NCBI RefSeq assembly: GCF_003367245.1
Contig: NZ_QRGR01000003.1
Span: 186,001-250,000 of the forward strand
Length of the DNA: 64,000 nt
DNA from: Pontibacter diazotrophicus
Lineage (GTDB): Bacteria > Bacteroidota > Bacteroidia > Cytophagales > Hymenobacteraceae
Direction: 5' to 3'
Below, piece after piece: positions 25,825 to 36,571 of this stretch. The translations under genes and the position numbers were made by a program. The first letter of the stretch is position 1. Each line of letters starts with the position of its first letter. The notes under the pieces are model-generated. The model worked only from the letters and a program-made list of their open reading frames with translations. It was not told the DNA's origin and did not search any database.

Positions 25825-26368
25825 AACATCTGCTCAAAACAGTGAAATACCTGCTCTGCAAAACTACAACAGGGCACTTATGCACGCTGATGCAGCACTA
25901 TGGGTTTTAACCGGAACCCATCCTGAAGAAGAAGCTAATCAGGGCGTTTTAGCTTTTAATACTCAAAAAAATCACCCTCTACACTTAGAGAGGCATTCAA
26001 TTTCTTGAAAGTGTATTTGCTTTAGTCCAATTAAGCAGACACAGTTACACACTATAATTATACGTATAATAAATTTTACTAATAAGCTAATCAGGTGTTT
26101 TCTTCAGATATTTTTAGCTGGTGTATGAATTATTTTCACCAAGCGCTGTATTCAACCCAAAGAAGCTAAAAGAGAGTCAGCTTTTGTTTACAGTAATATG
26201 TGGGAGAGCAGTAAAATGGTATAAATACAAACTCCTCTCACACCGCAATTAGTTTAAGAAGTTCATCTGCACCATCAGGAGAAGAGAAACAGGCTTAAAT
26301 CAAAAAACCGCTTCATTATAAAATGAGCGGCTTTTTTGAATAACTAACAAACACACTAACTTAAAAAG
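25825..26368. other. Intergenic region between ilvA and the kinase cluster
   Basis: About 540 AT-rich bases. It contains the ilv operon terminator (26306-26340) and, to its left, upstream sequence of the kinase remnant. No gene or repeat was recognised in the rest. Confidence 0.45.
26305..26340 (-). terminator. Terminator of the ilv operon
   Basis: An imperfect hairpin (ccgcttcat / atgagcgg, one bulged base, loop tataaa) has A-runs on the left and T-runs on the right. Read leftward it is ggttttttg-terminated, 30-60 bases past the ilvA stop. The symmetry would let it work in both directions. Confidence 0.75.
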
Positions 26369-27637
26369 TCATAAGAACATATTCAGGAAATCCTGCTTGC
26401 CGTTCAGGTACTCATAGGCAAAGCCCTCTTCCGTCATCCGAGCTTTAATAAGCTCCACGTCCTGCGACTGTTTCACTTCTATACCTATAAAAACAGGACC
26501 TTTCTCCTTGTTGTTTTTCTTGATGTACTGGAAGTGAATGATGTCATCGTCCGGGCCAAGCACTCTATTCATGAAGGTCCGGAGCGCACCGGGCGTTTGG
26601 CTGAACGTGATCATGAAGTAATGCTTCAGCCCCTGGTGCTGCATTGCCCGCTCTTTGATGTCCTCCATGCGAGTAATGTCGTTGTTGCTGCCGCTGATGA
26701 CGCAAACTACATTCTTGCCTTTGATCTTATCAGCATAATATTTCAGCACAGAGATAGACAATGTACCGGCCGGTTCCAGCACTACGCCTTCTTCGTTATA
26801 CATTTTTAAAATGTCCACGCATATCTGGCCTTCCGGCACCAGCACAACGTCATCCAGCAGCTCCCTGCAAATCCCGAAGGTTAGCTCTCCCGGGCTTTTC
26901 ACGGCAGCGCCATCCACAAAAGAATCAATGGTGTCCAGCGCCAGGCGCTTCTGTGCCTTGAGTGAGTTGTACATGGACGGTGCCCCCTGCGGCTGCACAC
27001 CTACCAGCTTTGTATTCGGGCTCAGTTGTTTAAACACACTGGATACCCCGGCAGCCAGACCGCCGCCGCCAATCGGCATAAAAAGGTAATCAATCTGGAA
27101 GTTCGCTGACTCCAGTATTTCCAGCCCCACTGTTGCCTGGCCTTCAACGATAGCGATATCATCGAAGGGAGGCACAAAGGTACTGCCGCGGCTATCCGAA
27201 AACTCCTTGGCGGCTTTAAACGTGTCGTCGTAAGTGTCACCTGTCAGCACCACCTCTACCCACCCCTTACCGAAACCGCGCACTTTGCTCACTTTTTGAG
27301 CAGGAGTTTTGGCTGGCATAAAGATATAGCCCTTCAGCCCGAGCAGCTGGCACGCGTAAGCCACACCCTGGGCATGGTTTCCGGCGCTGGAGCAAACGAT
27401 TTCCCGCTCCTCCTGCTGTGGCAGGTTGCTCATTTTGTTGTAGGCACCCCTGATTTTGTATGAGCGCACCACCTGCAAATCCTCCCGCTTCAGGTACACA
27501 CGGGCATCGTATAGCTGCGATAGCCAATGGTTCTGCAGCAAAGGGGTCTTATTAATGACCCCTTTCAGGTTCTTGGCTGCCTTTTCTACTTTCTCTAATG
27601 AAACAACGGTGTCTAAAGCGACTATATCTTTATCCAT
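26369..27637 (-). CDS. ilvA: Threonine dehydratase (threonine deaminase)
   Basis: A 422-residue PLP enzyme converting L-threonine to 2-oxobutanoate, the first step of isoleucine synthesis. The PLP Lys is Lys61 in SYKIRGAYNKM. The substrate loop SSAGNHAQG and the phosphate-binding glycines GGGGLAAG are present. Residues about 330-420 form one short ACT-like regulatory domain (HYFMITFSQTPGALRTFMNRVLG), shorter than in the two-ACT E. coli enzyme but usual for this group. It is last in the ilv operon, 6 bases after the ilvC stop, and a terminator follows. Feedback by isoleucine is likely but unproven. Confidence 0.95.
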   Translation of the reverse strand: MDKDIVALDTVVSLEKVEKAAKNLKGVINKTPLLQNHWLSQLYDARVYLKREDLQVVRSYKIRGAYNKMSNLPQQEEREIVCSSAGNHAQGVAYACQLLGLKGYIFMPAKTPAQKVSKVRGFGKGWVEVVLTGDTYDDTFKAAKEFSDSRGSTFVPPFDDIAIVEGQATVGLEILESANFQIDYLFMPIGGGGLAAGVSSVFKQLSPNTKLVGVQPQGAPSMYNSLKAQKRLALDTIDSFVDGAAVKSPGELTFGICRELLDDVVLVPEGQICVDILKMYNEEGVVLEPAGTLSISVLKYYADKIKGKNVVCVISGSNNDITRMEDIKERAMQHQGLKHYFMITFSQTPGALRTFMNRVLGPDDDIIHFQYIKKNNKEKGPVFIGIEVKQSQDVELIKARMTEEGFAYEYLNGKQDFLNMFL

Positions 27638-27643
27638 TTGCCT

Positions 27644-28690
27644 TTACTTTGATCGGGAGCGCAGCTTTCTAACTGTTGCTCCTGTTTGCCATAACTCTGA
27701 CTCGCGCAGTTCTTTCAGCTCTGCCTCAAGTTCTTTTCTGTAACCCGGAGTTGAGCCACGCTGAATGGTGCGCGCTGCTTCTTTCCCGGATTCCACACTG
27801 TCATATAAATCGTTCAAAACCGGCAGCGTAGCTTCTTTAAACTTGCCTTTCCAGTCTAAGGCACCACGCTGGGCCGTTACGGAGCAGTTGGCATACATCC
27901 AATCCATGCCGTTTTCACCTACCAGGGGAACAAGGCTCTGTGTCAATTCTTCAACCGTTTCGTTAAATGCCTCTGAAGGTGAATGTCCGCGCTCGCGCAA
28001 CACCTGGTACTGTGCTTCAATGATGCCCGCCAATGCGCCCATCAGCACACCACGCTCGCCTGTCAAGTCGCTGTATACTTCTTTTTTGAAATCTGTTTCG
28101 AAAAGATAACCGGAGCCTACACCGATACCCATCGCTACGGCTTTCTCATAGGCTTTGCCTGAAGCATCCTGGAATACAGCAAAAGAGGAATTCAAACCGC
28201 CACCGCTTACGAACAACCTGCGCAGGCTGGTACCGCTTCCTTTAGGGGCCACCAGAATAACATCAACATCTTTTGGTGGAACAATGCTGGTTTGCTCTTT
28301 AAAGGTGATGCCGAAGCCGTGAGAGAAATACAATGTTTTACCCGGCTTAAGTCTTTCTTTGATAGTAGGCCAAAGTGCTATCTGGCCTGCATCTGAAAGG
28401 AGGTTGGCAATGATAGTACCGCGCTCAGCGGCTTCTTCTATAGAGAAAAGGGTTTCTCCCTCTACCCAGCCGTCTTCCAGGGCTTTTTCCCATGAAGGAG
28501 AGTCTTTACGCTGCCCCACGATGACATTGAACCCGTTATCTTTCATGTTTAGTGCCTGTCCGGGACCTTGTACACCGTATCCAATCACTGCAATAACTTC
28601 GTCTTTCAGCACGTCCAGTGCCTTGGAAAGCGGGAATTCCTCACGTGTAACTACTGTTTCGTCTACTCCTCCAAAATTGATAGTTGCCAT
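27644..28690 (-). CDS. ilvC: Ketol-acid reductoisomerase
   Basis: A 348-residue NAD(P)H-dependent enzyme that isomerises and reduces 2-acetolactate or 2-aceto-2-hydroxybutanoate in valine/leucine and isoleucine synthesis. The Rossmann motif GYGVQGPGQALNMKDNG near residue 37 is followed by VGQRKDSPSW, whose Arg/Lys/Ser residues suggest NADPH. The C-terminal knotted domain has the metal-site acids (TDFKKEVYSDLTGERG and EAFNETVEELTQ). It is the short class I form. It lies between ilvN and ilvA on the same strand, but 238 bases separate it from ilvN and this gap holds a large inverted repeat. Confidence 0.96.
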   Translation of the reverse strand: MATINFGGVDETVVTREEFPLSKALDVLKDEVIAVIGYGVQGPGQALNMKDNGFNVIVGQRKDSPSWEKALEDGWVEGETLFSIEEAAERGTIIANLLSDAGQIALWPTIKERLKPGKTLYFSHGFGITFKEQTSIVPPKDVDVILVAPKGSGTSLRRLFVSGGGLNSSFAVFQDASGKAYEKAVAMGIGVGSGYLFETDFKKEVYSDLTGERGVLMGALAGIIEAQYQVLRERGHSPSEAFNETVEELTQSLVPLVGENGMDWMYANCSVTAQRGALDWKGKFKEATLPVLNDLYDSVESGKEAARTIQRGSTPGYRKELEAELKELRESELWQTGATVRKLRSRSK

Positions 28691-28780
28691 TTTGTTTTAG
28701 CTGGTTATAAGTTTATGATTTTTGTTTTTACTGATTGATTCTAGCTGTGCTATTGTTTTCAGTTACTCGGAAAGGCATTT

Positions 28781-28857
28781 ACCCACCCCTGCCCCTCCGA
28801 GGAGGGGAAAAAATTACTCTTGCAGAAATTCCCCTCCTCGGAGGGGCAGGGGTGGGT
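28781..28857. repeat. Inverted repeat, 29-bp arms, inside the ilv operon
   Basis: Arm 28781-28809 (acccacccctgcccctccga...) is exactly complementary to 28829-28857, with a 19-base spacer. The arms are very GC-rich in an AT-rich surrounding, and each arm contains its own smaller palindrome (cccctccgaggagggg). It sits between ilvN and ilvC, both leftward. The composition and structure look like a dispersed intergenic repeat of Bacteroidota, but that needs genome comparison. As RNA it would form a very stable hairpin that could attenuate or protect the downstream ilvC-ilvA message. Confidence 0.85.
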
Positions 28858-28928
28858 CCTTTTATTTTCTTTATCTGTTTTTGTTGTATCTGTGCTTGCG
28901 CTATGTCAACTAAAGCGCATTAATCAAT

Positions 28929-29534
28929 CTACATCGAGAAAATCTTTTCCCGGCTGTTGAGGTACTCGTTCTCGAGTGTTTCGCTGCCGGGCTCGGCACG
29001 CTCGAACTCACGAAGTTTCCGATTGAAGCCTTCGCTGCCTTTGATAATCGCGATGCGGGCGCTGCGCACAAACTCAATGAGCCCATAGGGCTGCAGCACT
29101 TTTATCAGGTTGTCTGTTTCTTCACGGTGGCCGGTTGTTTCAAAAACGGTATAGTCTTTCCGTATCACCACAGCACGGGCTCCATTCTCCCGAAGGAGTC
29201 GCTCTACCAGTGCCTTTTCAGCGATGACGTCGGTTGGCACCTTGTACAGCGCCATTTCCTGCCATATCACGTCTTCGTTGGTATGGTAATACACTTTCAG
29301 CACCTCCACCTGCTTCTCAATCTGCCGCGTCAGTTTGCGTATCACATCCTCTGTTTCGTTAATCACGATGTTAAAGCGGTGAATACCTTCTATTTCTGAC
29401 GGAGAAGTGTTCAGGCTTTCAATGTTCATCTTCCTCCTCGAAAAGATGGTGGCAATCCGGTTCAGCAGCCCCACGTGGTGCTCGGTATAAACCGTGATGT
29501 TGAACTCCTGCCTGTCGATATGATTCTGATTCAT
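28929..29534 (-). CDS. ilvN: Acetolactate synthase small (regulatory) subunit
   Basis: A 201-residue regulatory subunit of acetohydroxyacid synthase. The first ACT domain (FNITVYTEHHVGLLNRIATIFSRR split at residue 12) binds valine in relatives; the second half (DYTVFETTGHREETDNLIKVLQPYG) is the ALS_ss C-terminal domain. It stimulates the catalytic subunit IlvB and gives valine feedback inhibition. The gene begins 19 bases after the ilvB stop on the same strand, so the subunits are made together. Slightly longer than the E. coli IlvH (163) due to a C-terminal tail, typical of this phylum. Confidence 0.94.
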   Translation of the reverse strand: MNQNHIDRQEFNITVYTEHHVGLLNRIATIFSRRKMNIESLNTSPSEIEGIHRFNIVINETEDVIRKLTRQIEKQVEVLKVYYHTNEDVIWQEMALYKVPTDVIAEKALVERLLRENGARAVVIRKDYTVFETTGHREETDNLIKVLQPYGLIEFVRSARIAIIKGSEGFNRKLREFERAEPGSETLENEYLNSREKIFSM

Positions 29535-29553
29535 ACTGTTCTTTTGTTTGGGC

Positions 29554-31287
29554 TTACTTCAACCTGATTTCACTTACACTGCATCCCTGCGGCACCATCG
29601 GGAACACGTTGTTCTCTTTGGTTACCATCACCTCTAACAGGTAGGAGCCTTTGTGCGCAAGCATCTCCTGCAGGGCACTTCTCAGGTTTTCTCTCTCAGA
29701 TACTTTTTTGCCGGCGATACCGTAGCCTTCCGCCACTTTGATATAGTCCGGGCTAATGATGTCTACAAAAGAGTAGCGGCGCTCGTGGAAGAGCTGCTGC
29801 CACTGCCGCACCATACCCAGGAACTGGTTGTTCACAATGATGATTTTCACGTCCACGCCACTCTGCATGATGGTACCCAGCTCCTGAATCGTCATCTGGA
29901 TACCGCCATCGCCTGCAAAAGCTACTACCGTTCTGTCGGGTGCGCCAAATTTGGCACCAATGGCTGCCGGCAAGGCAAAACCCATCGTGCCTAAACCACC
30001 GCTGGTGATGTTGCTGCGGGTGTGGTTGAGCTTTGCGTAGCGGCATGCTACCATCTGGTTCTGCCCCACATCACTTACAATAATGGCATCGCCGTTAGTG
30101 AGTTCGTTCAGCTGCTGCATCACCTCTCCCATTGTCATTTCGCCGGAAGTCGGATGCAGCTCATCCTGTATGACCTGCGCTACTTCCTCGGCTGCATAAT
30201 CATTGAACTTCTGCAACCACTCCGGATGGTTTTTCGCCTCCACCAGCTCTGTAAGAAGCGGCAGTGTTTCTTTGCAGTCGCCCCACACCGGCACGGTGGC
30301 TTTTACATTCTTATCTATTTCAGACGGATCTATATCGAGGTGAATCACCTTTGCCTGCTTTGCGTATTTGTCCAACCTTCCCGTCACGCGGTCGTCGAAC
30401 CGCATGCCGATGGCAATCAGCACATCGCACTCATTCGTAAGCACATTGGGGCCGTAGTTGCCGTGCATGCCCAGCATGCCTACATTCAGCGGATGATCGC
30501 TCGGTATGGCCCCAGCTCCCATAATGGTCCAGGCAGCAGGGATCCCGCTTTTCTCTATAAATGCCTTAAACTCCTGTTCTGCCGAACCCAGCACGATTCC
30601 TTGGCCCCATAGTATAAAGGGCTTTTTTGCCTGGTTGATCAGCTCCGCAGCCTGTTGTATATACTCCTTCCGGACAATGGGTTTAGGGCGGTAGCTGCGT
30701 ACATGGTAGCAAGGGGTATGCTCTCCACAGGTGAATTGCTGTAGCTGCGCGTTTTTCGTTATATCAAGTAGCACGGGGCCAGGGCGGCCGCTTTTAGCGA
30801 TGTAAAAAGCCTTGGCCAACGCCTCCGGTATTTCACTTGCATCCGTCACCTGGTAATTCCATTTGGTGACAGGGGCTGATATACTAATCACGTCTGCTTC
30901 CTGAAAAGCATCCGTTCCCAAAAGATGCGCGAATACCTGCCCTGTGATACATACTAATGGTGTGCTGTCAATGAGGGCATCGGCCAGACCAGTTATAAGA
31001 TTTGTAGCACCGGGGCCGCTGGTGGCAAACACCACCCCCACTTTGCCGGATGCACGGGCATAGCCCTGGCCAGCGTGGATACCACCCTGCTCATGGCGCA
31101 CCAGCACGTGGTTTACCTGGTCACGGTAATCGTACAGGGAATCATATATGGGCATGATAGCACCGCCCGGATAACCGAAAATAGTGTCTACCCCCTCCTT
31201 CAGCAGACCACGTATAAGCGCCTCACCTCCTGATATTGTCTTCTTCTCTTCAAGCAATTCTGGAGCTTGTTTCTCTTGCGTTAACAT
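29554..31287 (-). CDS. ilvB: Acetolactate synthase large (catalytic) subunit
   Basis: A 577-residue thiamine-diphosphate enzyme that condenses two pyruvates, or pyruvate with 2-oxobutanoate. The active-site Glu is in [18 protein letters not shown], and the ThDP-binding motif is [29 protein letters not shown] (shown split: [13 protein letters not shown]). A central FAD-type domain is between. Its start overlaps the ilvD end by 38 bases, suggesting coupled translation; a later start is possible since the first 15 residues are poorly conserved. With ilvN it forms the committed step of the operon. Confidence 0.96.
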   Translation of the reverse strand: MLTQEKQAPELLEEKKTISGGEALIRGLLKEGVDTIFGYPGGAIMPIYDSLYDYRDQVNHVLVRHEQGGIHAGQGYARASGKVGVVFATSGPGATNLITGLADALIDSTPLVCITGQVFAHLLGTDAFQEADVISISAPVTKWNYQVTDASEIPEALAKAFYIAKSGRPGPVLLDITKNAQLQQFTCGEHTPCYHVRSYRPKPIVRKEYIQQAAELINQAKKPFILWGQGIVLGSAEQEFKAFIEKSGIPAAWTIMGAGAIPSDHPLNVGMLGMHGNYGPNVLTNECDVLIAIGMRFDDRVTGRLDKYAKQAKVIHLDIDPSEIDKNVKATVPVWGDCKETLPLLTELVEAKNHPEWLQKFNDYAAEEVAQVIQDELHPTSGEMTMGEVMQQLNELTNGDAIIVSDVGQNQMVACRYAKLNHTRSNITSGGLGTMGFALPAAIGAKFGAPDRTVVAFAGDGGIQMTIQELGTIMQSGVDVKIIIVNNQFLGMVRQWQQLFHERRYSFVDIISPDYIKVAEGYGIAGKKVSERENLRSALQEMLAHKGSYLLEVMVTKENNVFPMVPQGCSVSEIRLK

Positions 31288-32968
31288 AATCCTCTTCTAA
31301 ATCTGTTATACATCCGTTACTTGCATCGCTCACCGTCCTGATATACTTCTGCAATACTCCCCTCTTCACTTTCGCTTCCGGGGCTACCCATTTATCGCGG
31401 CGCAGGGCCAGCAGGGCATCGTCTACCTGCAGGTGCACACTATTGGTGGCCACATCCAACGTAATCATATCACCGTCTTCTATTAGGGCAATATTACCGC
31501 CGTCAAATGCTTCCGGGCAAACGTGGCCAATCACAAAACCATGTGTTCCACCAGAGAAGCGCCCGTCCGTTATTAAGGCTACTTTATCACCTAAACCGGC
31601 CCCCATAATGGCAGAGGTTGGTTTCAGCATCTCCGGCATCCCCGGCCCGCCTTTCGGCCCGACATAGCGGATAACCACGACATCGCCTGCTTTCACTTTA
31701 TTTACTTTCAGTCCTTCGTTCAGTTCTTCTTCTGAGTTGAACACAACAGCCGGACCTTCAAATTTTAATCCTTCTTTACCCGTTATCTTCGCCACGCCTC
31801 CCTTGGTAGCCAGGTTGCCATACAGGATTTGGATGTGCCCATCGGCTTTAATAGGGTTGGATAGCGGTCTTAGCAGGTCCTGCTCTTCGCCCAATGGCTT
31901 TACATCCGCTAGGTTCTCGGCCACGGTTTTACCTGTTACTGTCAGCAGGTCACCGTTGATGAGGCCTTCGTTCAGCAGCGTTTTCATGACAGCCGGCACT
32001 CCGCCCAGGGAGCAAAGGTCTTCCATCAGGTATTTGCCGCTTGGCTTCATGTCGCCGAGCACCGGCACCCGGTTGCTCACCGCCTGGAAATCTTCCAGCG
32101 TCAGCTTCACGCCTGCCGCAGAGGCAATGGCTATCAGGTGAATCACCGCGTTTGTAGAACCGCCTAGGACCGTTATTACCACCATGGCGTTTTCGAATGC
32201 CTCCCTTACTAGTATGTCACGCGGCTTGATGTCTTTTTCCAGCAGGTTCAGCAGGTAGTGCCCTGTCTGGAGGCATTCGTCTTTCTTCTGCTGGCTTACA
32301 GCCGGAGAGGAAGAGGTATAGGGAATAGACATCCCCAGTGCTTCCGCCGCAGAGGCCATGGTGTTGGCCGTATACATACCACCGCAGGCACCCGGCCCCG
32401 GACAAGCATTGCGGATGATGCCTCTGTAATCCTCCTCTGAGATATTATTATTCAGTTTCTGACCATAAGCCTCGAAACAGGAAACGATGTTTAGCTTCTC
32501 ACCTTTGAAATTTCCTGATTTAATCGTGCCGCCATACACCATCAGCGATGGTCTGTTGAGGCGGGCCATCGCGATAAGCGAACCCGGCATATTTTTGTCG
32601 CAGCCGACCACACAAGCCAGTGCATCGTAATTATGAGCTCCTGTAATGGTTTCAATAGAGTCAGCAATTACTTCCCGCGAAACAAGGGAATAGCGCATGC
32701 CTTCCGTGCCGTTCGTGATACCGTCGCTCACACCGATGGTGTTGAAGCGCAAGCCTACCATCCCCAACTGATTCACTCCCTTCTTTACTTCATCTGCCAG
32801 TCCGTCGAGGTGCATGTTGCAGGTGTTGCCTTCGAAGCCCGTGGAGCAAATGCCCACAAAAGGCTTTTGCAGATCTTCTTCTGATAATCCGGAGCCTATC
32901 AGCATTGCCTGTGATGCAGGTAAGCTGTCGTCTTTCGTGTAAATGCGGCTGTACTTGTTTAAGGCCAT
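31250..32968 (-). CDS. ilvD: Dihydroxy-acid dehydratase
   Basis: A 572-residue iron-sulfur dehydratase making the 2-oxo acid precursors of valine and isoleucine. Cluster cysteines are seen in NTCNMH near residue 50, [10 protein letters not shown] near 122, and [15 protein letters not shown] near 195. The C-terminal signature [21 protein letters not shown] is complete. It is the first gene of the ilv operon and the last 38 bases overlap ilvB. The upstream 370 bases to the leu terminator should hold the operon promoter; no leader peptide rich in Ile/Leu/Val was found there. Confidence 0.96.
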   Translation of the reverse strand: MALNKYSRIYTKDDSLPASQAMLIGSGLSEEDLQKPFVGICSTGFEGNTCNMHLDGLADEVKKGVNQLGMVGLRFNTIGVSDGITNGTEGMRYSLVSREVIADSIETITGAHNYDALACVVGCDKNMPGSLIAMARLNRPSLMVYGGTIKSGNFKGEKLNIVSCFEAYGQKLNNNISEEDYRGIIRNACPGPGACGGMYTANTMASAAEALGMSIPYTSSSPAVSQQKKDECLQTGHYLLNLLEKDIKPRDILVREAFENAMVVITVLGGSTNAVIHLIAIASAAGVKLTLEDFQAVSNRVPVLGDMKPSGKYLMEDLCSLGGVPAVMKTLLNEGLINGDLLTVTGKTVAENLADVKPLGEEQDLLRPLSNPIKADGHIQILYGNLATKGGVAKITGKEGLKFEGPAVVFNSEEELNEGLKVNKVKAGDVVVIRYVGPKGGPGMPEMLKPTSAIMGAGLGDKVALITDGRFSGGTHGFVIGHVCPEAFDGGNIALIEDGDMITLDVATNSVHLQVDDALLALRRDKWVAPEAKVKRGVLQKYIRTVSDASNGCITDLEEDYVNARETSSRIA

Positions 32969-33473
32969 TGTGGTGCTTTGCTTTTATTCACTAAGAGAAG
33001 TTTCAAGCAGCTGATTTGAATAGCTTATGACTAAAGTGCTGCTGTGTCTTCTTTCTGATTGGTAAATAGATTTCTTATTGTTGCTCTACTGAATAATAGT
33101 GATTCTTTACTTTTAAACTTTCTACAATGTCATGCTTTTGCTCCTGCTCTGAAAATGTACCTTCGAATTACCTACTATTTCCATGAGGGCACACTTTACA
33201 CATAAGTTATTGATTATAAGTTATTTATTAATGAAACCAATACACTATCTAATAATTTTAAGACATTCCTATTTGCTTATGAAGCATCGCCATTTTTTAA
33301 AAGGTAGACCTGTTAAGAGGGCCTTGGCCAATAAAAAAGCAGCCATCCCAGGAGATGGCTGCTTTATATGCTGTGCTTTTGTGCACTTATGTTTAGCAAA
33401 CTATCTCCACCCCTCGTGAAATAATCATGAGGATAATAATGAAGCGGATGACAGTTTTATTTTGCATGAAGTT
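32969..33473. other. Intergenic region: ilv promoter and leu operon terminator
   Basis: About 505 AT-rich bases between ilvD start and leuB stop. It contains the terminator at 33336-33370 and, between that and ilvD, the likely ilv promoter. Short leftward frames (MAMLHKQIGMS and similar) are not rich in branched-chain codons, so a classical attenuator peptide is not supported. Confidence 0.5.
33330..33366 (-). terminator. Terminator of the leu operon
   Basis: Perfect 12-bp arms (aaagcagccatc at 33336-33347 and 33354-33365) with a 6-base loop (ccagga). Read leftward the hairpin ends in gcttttttatt, a good U-tract. It is about 110 bases past the leuB stop. Confidence 0.88.
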
Positions 33474-34592
33474 TTAGATGATAGTGCTCAAGCCTACTTC
33501 GATGTTGCTTTTGTGTGGAACAACTAAGGCTCCTTCCAATACATAATAGGCGATAAAGCTCCCCACCTGCTCTGTGCTGTAAGGCGAAGTAGGATTCAGT
33601 TCCGGCGTCAGCACCTGTTTTTCTAAGGCGTTGTGTACGGCTTCTTTTACAAGGTCTGCCTCCTTCTGTAAGTTGAAATGCTCGAGCATCATCGCCGCTG
33701 ACAGAATAGCCGCAATCGGGTTGGCTATTCCCTTGCCTTTTGCCTGCGGATAGGACCCATGGATTGGCTCAAAAAGAGATACATGATTTCCTACTGAAGC
33801 AGAAGGCAGCAAGCCAAGTGAACCGGCTATAACAGACGCTTCATCAGACAGGATATCGCCGAACATATTTTCTGTCAGTATCACATCAAAGGCGCGCGGA
33901 TTAAGAATCAGCTGCATGGCGGCATTGTCCACGAACAGGTAATCTACGGCTACATCCGGATATCCCTGTGCCATGTCCTGTACTACCTCCCGCCATAAAC
34001 GGGATGTCTCCAGCACATTGGCTTTGTCTACCAGCGTCAGTTTCTGGCGTCTCAAAGCGGCAGACTGGAAAGCAAGGTGTGCGATGCGCACGATTTCCAG
34101 TCTGCTATAGGTGCAGTTATCGTATGCGCTGTCGGCTGTGCGTCCTTTTTCACCAAAGTAAATGCCGCCTGTCAGCTCACGGAAAATGAGCATATCAGCG
34201 CCTGCAATGCGTGTGTTCTTTAGCGGAGAGTGATCCAGCAGCACATCATAGGCTGTAACAGGTCTGATATTGGCATAAAGCCCCAAAGACTTGCGCAAGC
34301 GCAGCAGACCCTGCTCTGGCCGCACTTTGGCTGCAGGGTTATTGTCATACTTGGGGTCGCCGATGGCACCCAGCAAAATGGCATCTGCCTCCATGCAGGC
34401 ATCCACTGTTTCCTCCGGAAGCGGGTTTCCTGTTGCGTCAATGGCGCAGGCTCCCATCAGGTATTTTTCGAAATAAAAGCGATGCCCAAACCTTTCAGCT
34501 ACAGCTTCCAGTACTTTGATGGCTTCGTTACAAACTTCAGGTCCGATGCCGTCGCCCGGCAACACTACTATCTTCTTATTTAATATGCCCAT
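33474..34592 (-). CDS. leuB: 3-isopropylmalate dehydrogenase
   Basis: A 372-residue NAD-dependent dehydrogenase that oxidises and decarboxylates 3-isopropylmalate. The nucleotide-start motif [12 protein letters not shown], the substrate loop [16 protein letters not shown] and the metal-site signature [25 protein letters not shown] (shown here for the region near residue 245) are intact, as is the NAD loop [19 protein letters not shown]. It is the last gene of leuACDB and its start overlaps the leuD end by 13 bases. Confidence 0.96.
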   Translation of the reverse strand: MGILNKKIVVLPGDGIGPEVCNEAIKVLEAVAERFGHRFYFEKYLMGACAIDATGNPLPEETVDACMEADAILLGAIGDPKYDNNPAAKVRPEQGLLRLRKSLGLYANIRPVTAYDVLLDHSPLKNTRIAGADMLIFRELTGGIYFGEKGRTADSAYDNCTYSRLEIVRIAHLAFQSAALRRQKLTLVDKANVLETSRLWREVVQDMAQGYPDVAVDYLFVDNAAMQLILNPRAFDVILTENMFGDILSDEASVIAGSLGLLPSASVGNHVSLFEPIHGSYPQAKGKGIANPIAAILSAAMMLEHFNLQKEADLVKEAVHNALEKQVLTPELNPTSPYSTEQVGSFIAYYVLEGALVVPHKSNIEVGLSTII

Positions 34593-35176
34593 GGTCTTGT
34601 GCTTTCGTATGCTTCTATCGCCTCTTTCTGGCTCACTAAAAAATCAATATCGTCGTAGCCGTTTATCAGGCACTCTTTTTTATACAGATCAATATCAAAA
34701 GTAACCCTTTCGTCCCAGGCCGGAACATAAAACTCCTGTTCCGGCAGGTTAACCACTAACTCTGTTTGCGGGTCTTTTTCTATTTGCTCAAACAGCCTTT
34801 GCAGCATCTGGTCCGACACCTGTAAAGGAAGCAAGCCGTTGTTAAGGGCATTGCCCCGGAAAATATCTGCGAAGTAACTGGATATCACCACCCGGAAACC
34901 GGCATCGTAGATAGCCCAGGCGGCATGTTCGCGGCTGGAACCACAGCCAAAGTTTTTACCTGCAACCAGAATCTGGCCGCTGTAACGCGGGTTATTCAGG
35001 GCAAAATCTGCTTTGGGGTTGCCGCTGTTATCGTAGCGCCAGTCTCTGAACAGATTCTCTCCGAATCCTTCTCTGGAAGTTGATTTCAGAAAGCGGGCAG
35101 GAATAATCTGATCAGTATCTATGTTTTCAATCGGTAACGGAACGGCGCCCGACTGTATTATCTCGAACTTTTCCAT
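34580..35176 (-). CDS. leuD: 3-isopropylmalate dehydratase small subunit
   Basis: A 198-residue swivel-domain subunit that pairs with LeuC to isomerise isopropylmalate. The conserved [14 protein letters not shown] near residue 18 and the [13 protein letters not shown] active-site loop near residue 76 are present. It overlaps the leuC stop by a single base (TAATG) and the leuB start by 13 bases, giving tight stoichiometric coupling. Confidence 0.96.
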   Translation of the reverse strand: MEKFEIIQSGAVPLPIENIDTDQIIPARFLKSTSREGFGENLFRDWRYDNSGNPKADFALNNPRYSGQILVAGKNFGCGSSREHAAWAIYDAGFRVVISSYFADIFRGNALNNGLLPLQVSDQMLQRLFEQIEKDPQTELVVNLPEQEFYVPAWDERVTFDIDLYKKECLINGYDDIDFLVSQKEAIEAYESTRPWAY

Positions 35177-36570
35177 TAATTCAGGTATTGGGTAATGTCA
35201 ACAATTTTACCTTCTACAGCAGTGATGGCAGCTACTAAAGGACTAGCCAGTAGTGTTCTGGAACCTGGTCCCTGGCGGCCTTCAAAGTTCCTGTTAGAGG
35301 TAGAAACACAATAGGCTCCGGCCGGTATTTTGTCTTCATTCATGGCTAAGCAGGCGCTGCAGCCCGGCTCACGTAGCTCAAAGCCCGCCTCTGCCAGCAA
35401 TTTATCCAGGCCTTCTGCTATAGCCTGTTGCTCTACATGCTTGGAACCCGGCACAATGATCGCCTCCACATGACTTGCTTTCTGGCGGCCTTTCACAAAG
35501 TCTGCCACTATCCGAAGGTCTTCGATGCGTGAATTGGTACAACTGCCAATAAACACGTAGTTTATTTCTTTGCCAATCAAAGACTCTCCCGGCGCAAAGC
35601 CCATATACTGCAACGACTTATCGAAACTGGCCGCCTCACCTGTCGGCACATTTACCGGAATAGAGGAACTAATTGGAATACCCATACCCGGATTCGTACC
35701 AAACGTAATCATCGGGGTGATGTCGCTGGCATCAAAGAAGTACTCTTTATCAAAAGTAGCTCCTTCTTCTGTGTACAAGGTCTTCCAGTAGGCCAGAGCC
35801 TGCTCCCATTGTTCGCCTTTCGGCGCATGCTCGCGGCCCTTTACATAGTCGAATGTTGTCTCGTCGGGTGCAATCATACCGCCACGTGCACCCATTTCGA
35901 TACTCATGTTACACACCGTCATGCGGCCTTCCATGCTCAGGGAGCGGATGGCACTGCCGGCATACTCTACAAAATAGCCTGTTGCCCCGCCTGTGCCTAA
36001 TTTAGAGATCACATAAAGAATCAGGTCTTTGGCAGACACACCTTTGTGCAGCGGACCATCAATGGTGATCCGCATCTTCTTCGGCTTGCTAAGCAGCAAG
36101 CACTGCGAAGCCATGACCTGGGCCACCTGGCTGGTACCAATACCAAAGGCGATGGCACCGAAGGCACCGTGCGTAGAAGTATGGCTGTCGCCACATACGA
36201 TGGTCATACCCGGTTGTGTGATACCGAGTTCAGGACCGATGACGTGTACAATACCCTGGTTCTGATGCCCCAGGCCAAACAGCTCTACACCATACTTGTT
36301 GCAGTTCTCGGTCAGTTTATCTACCTGCAACCGCGAAAGCGGCTCCTGTATAGGCAGGTGCTGGTTTTTTGTAGGAACGTTGTGGTCGGCAGTGGCAACT
36401 ATTTTATCTTTTCTGAATAGCGGCAGGTTGCGGGCTTCTATTTCATCAAAAGCCTGCGGGCTTGTAACCTCATGTATCAGGTGCCTGTCGATATAAAAAA
36501 CATCCAGGCCGCCCGGAATAGAGCGGACCACATGGGCATCCCAGATTTTATCAAATAATGTCTGTTTCAT
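35176..36570 (-). CDS. leuC: 3-isopropylmalate dehydratase large subunit
   Basis: A 464-residue aconitase-superfamily subunit carrying the 4Fe-4S cluster. Cluster cysteines lie in [14 protein letters not shown] and GCSACLAMN. Other signatures are TVADHNVPT-like (ATADHNVPT) and [16 protein letters not shown] chose the ATG at 36568-36570 ([15 protein letters not shown]), the usual family N-terminus, rather than an upstream start at 36603 that would overlap leuA by 32 bases. leuA ends only one base before this start. Confidence 0.95.
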   Translation of the reverse strand: MKQTLFDKIWDAHVVRSIPGGLDVFYIDRHLIHEVTSPQAFDEIEARNLPLFRKDKIVATADHNVPTKNQHLPIQEPLSRLQVDKLTENCNKYGVELFGLGHQNQGIVHVIGPELGITQPGMTIVCGDSHTSTHGAFGAIAFGIGTSQVAQVMASQCLLLSKPKKMRITIDGPLHKGVSAKDLILYVISKLGTGGATGYFVEYAGSAIRSLSMEGRMTVCNMSIEMGARGGMIAPDETTFDYVKGREHAPKGEQWEQALAYWKTLYTEEGATFDKEYFFDASDITPMITFGTNPGMGIPISSSIPVNVPTGEAASFDKSLQYMGFAPGESLIGKEINYVFIGSCTNSRIEDLRIVADFVKGRQKASHVEAIIVPGSKHVEQQAIAEGLDKLLAEAGFELREPGCSACLAMNEDKIPAGAYCVSTSNRNFEGRQGPGSRTLLASPLVAAITAVEGKIVDITQYLN

Positions 36571-36571
36571 A

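Noticed and set aside
32969-33335. Leader-peptide attenuator for the ilv operon
   Set aside because: Leftward short frames are not rich in Ile, Leu or Val codons and no alternate hairpin pair was recognised.
33183-33419. Rightward frame over the leu terminator
   Set aside because: It contains the terminator hairpin and is mostly basic and hydrophobic noise, not a protein.
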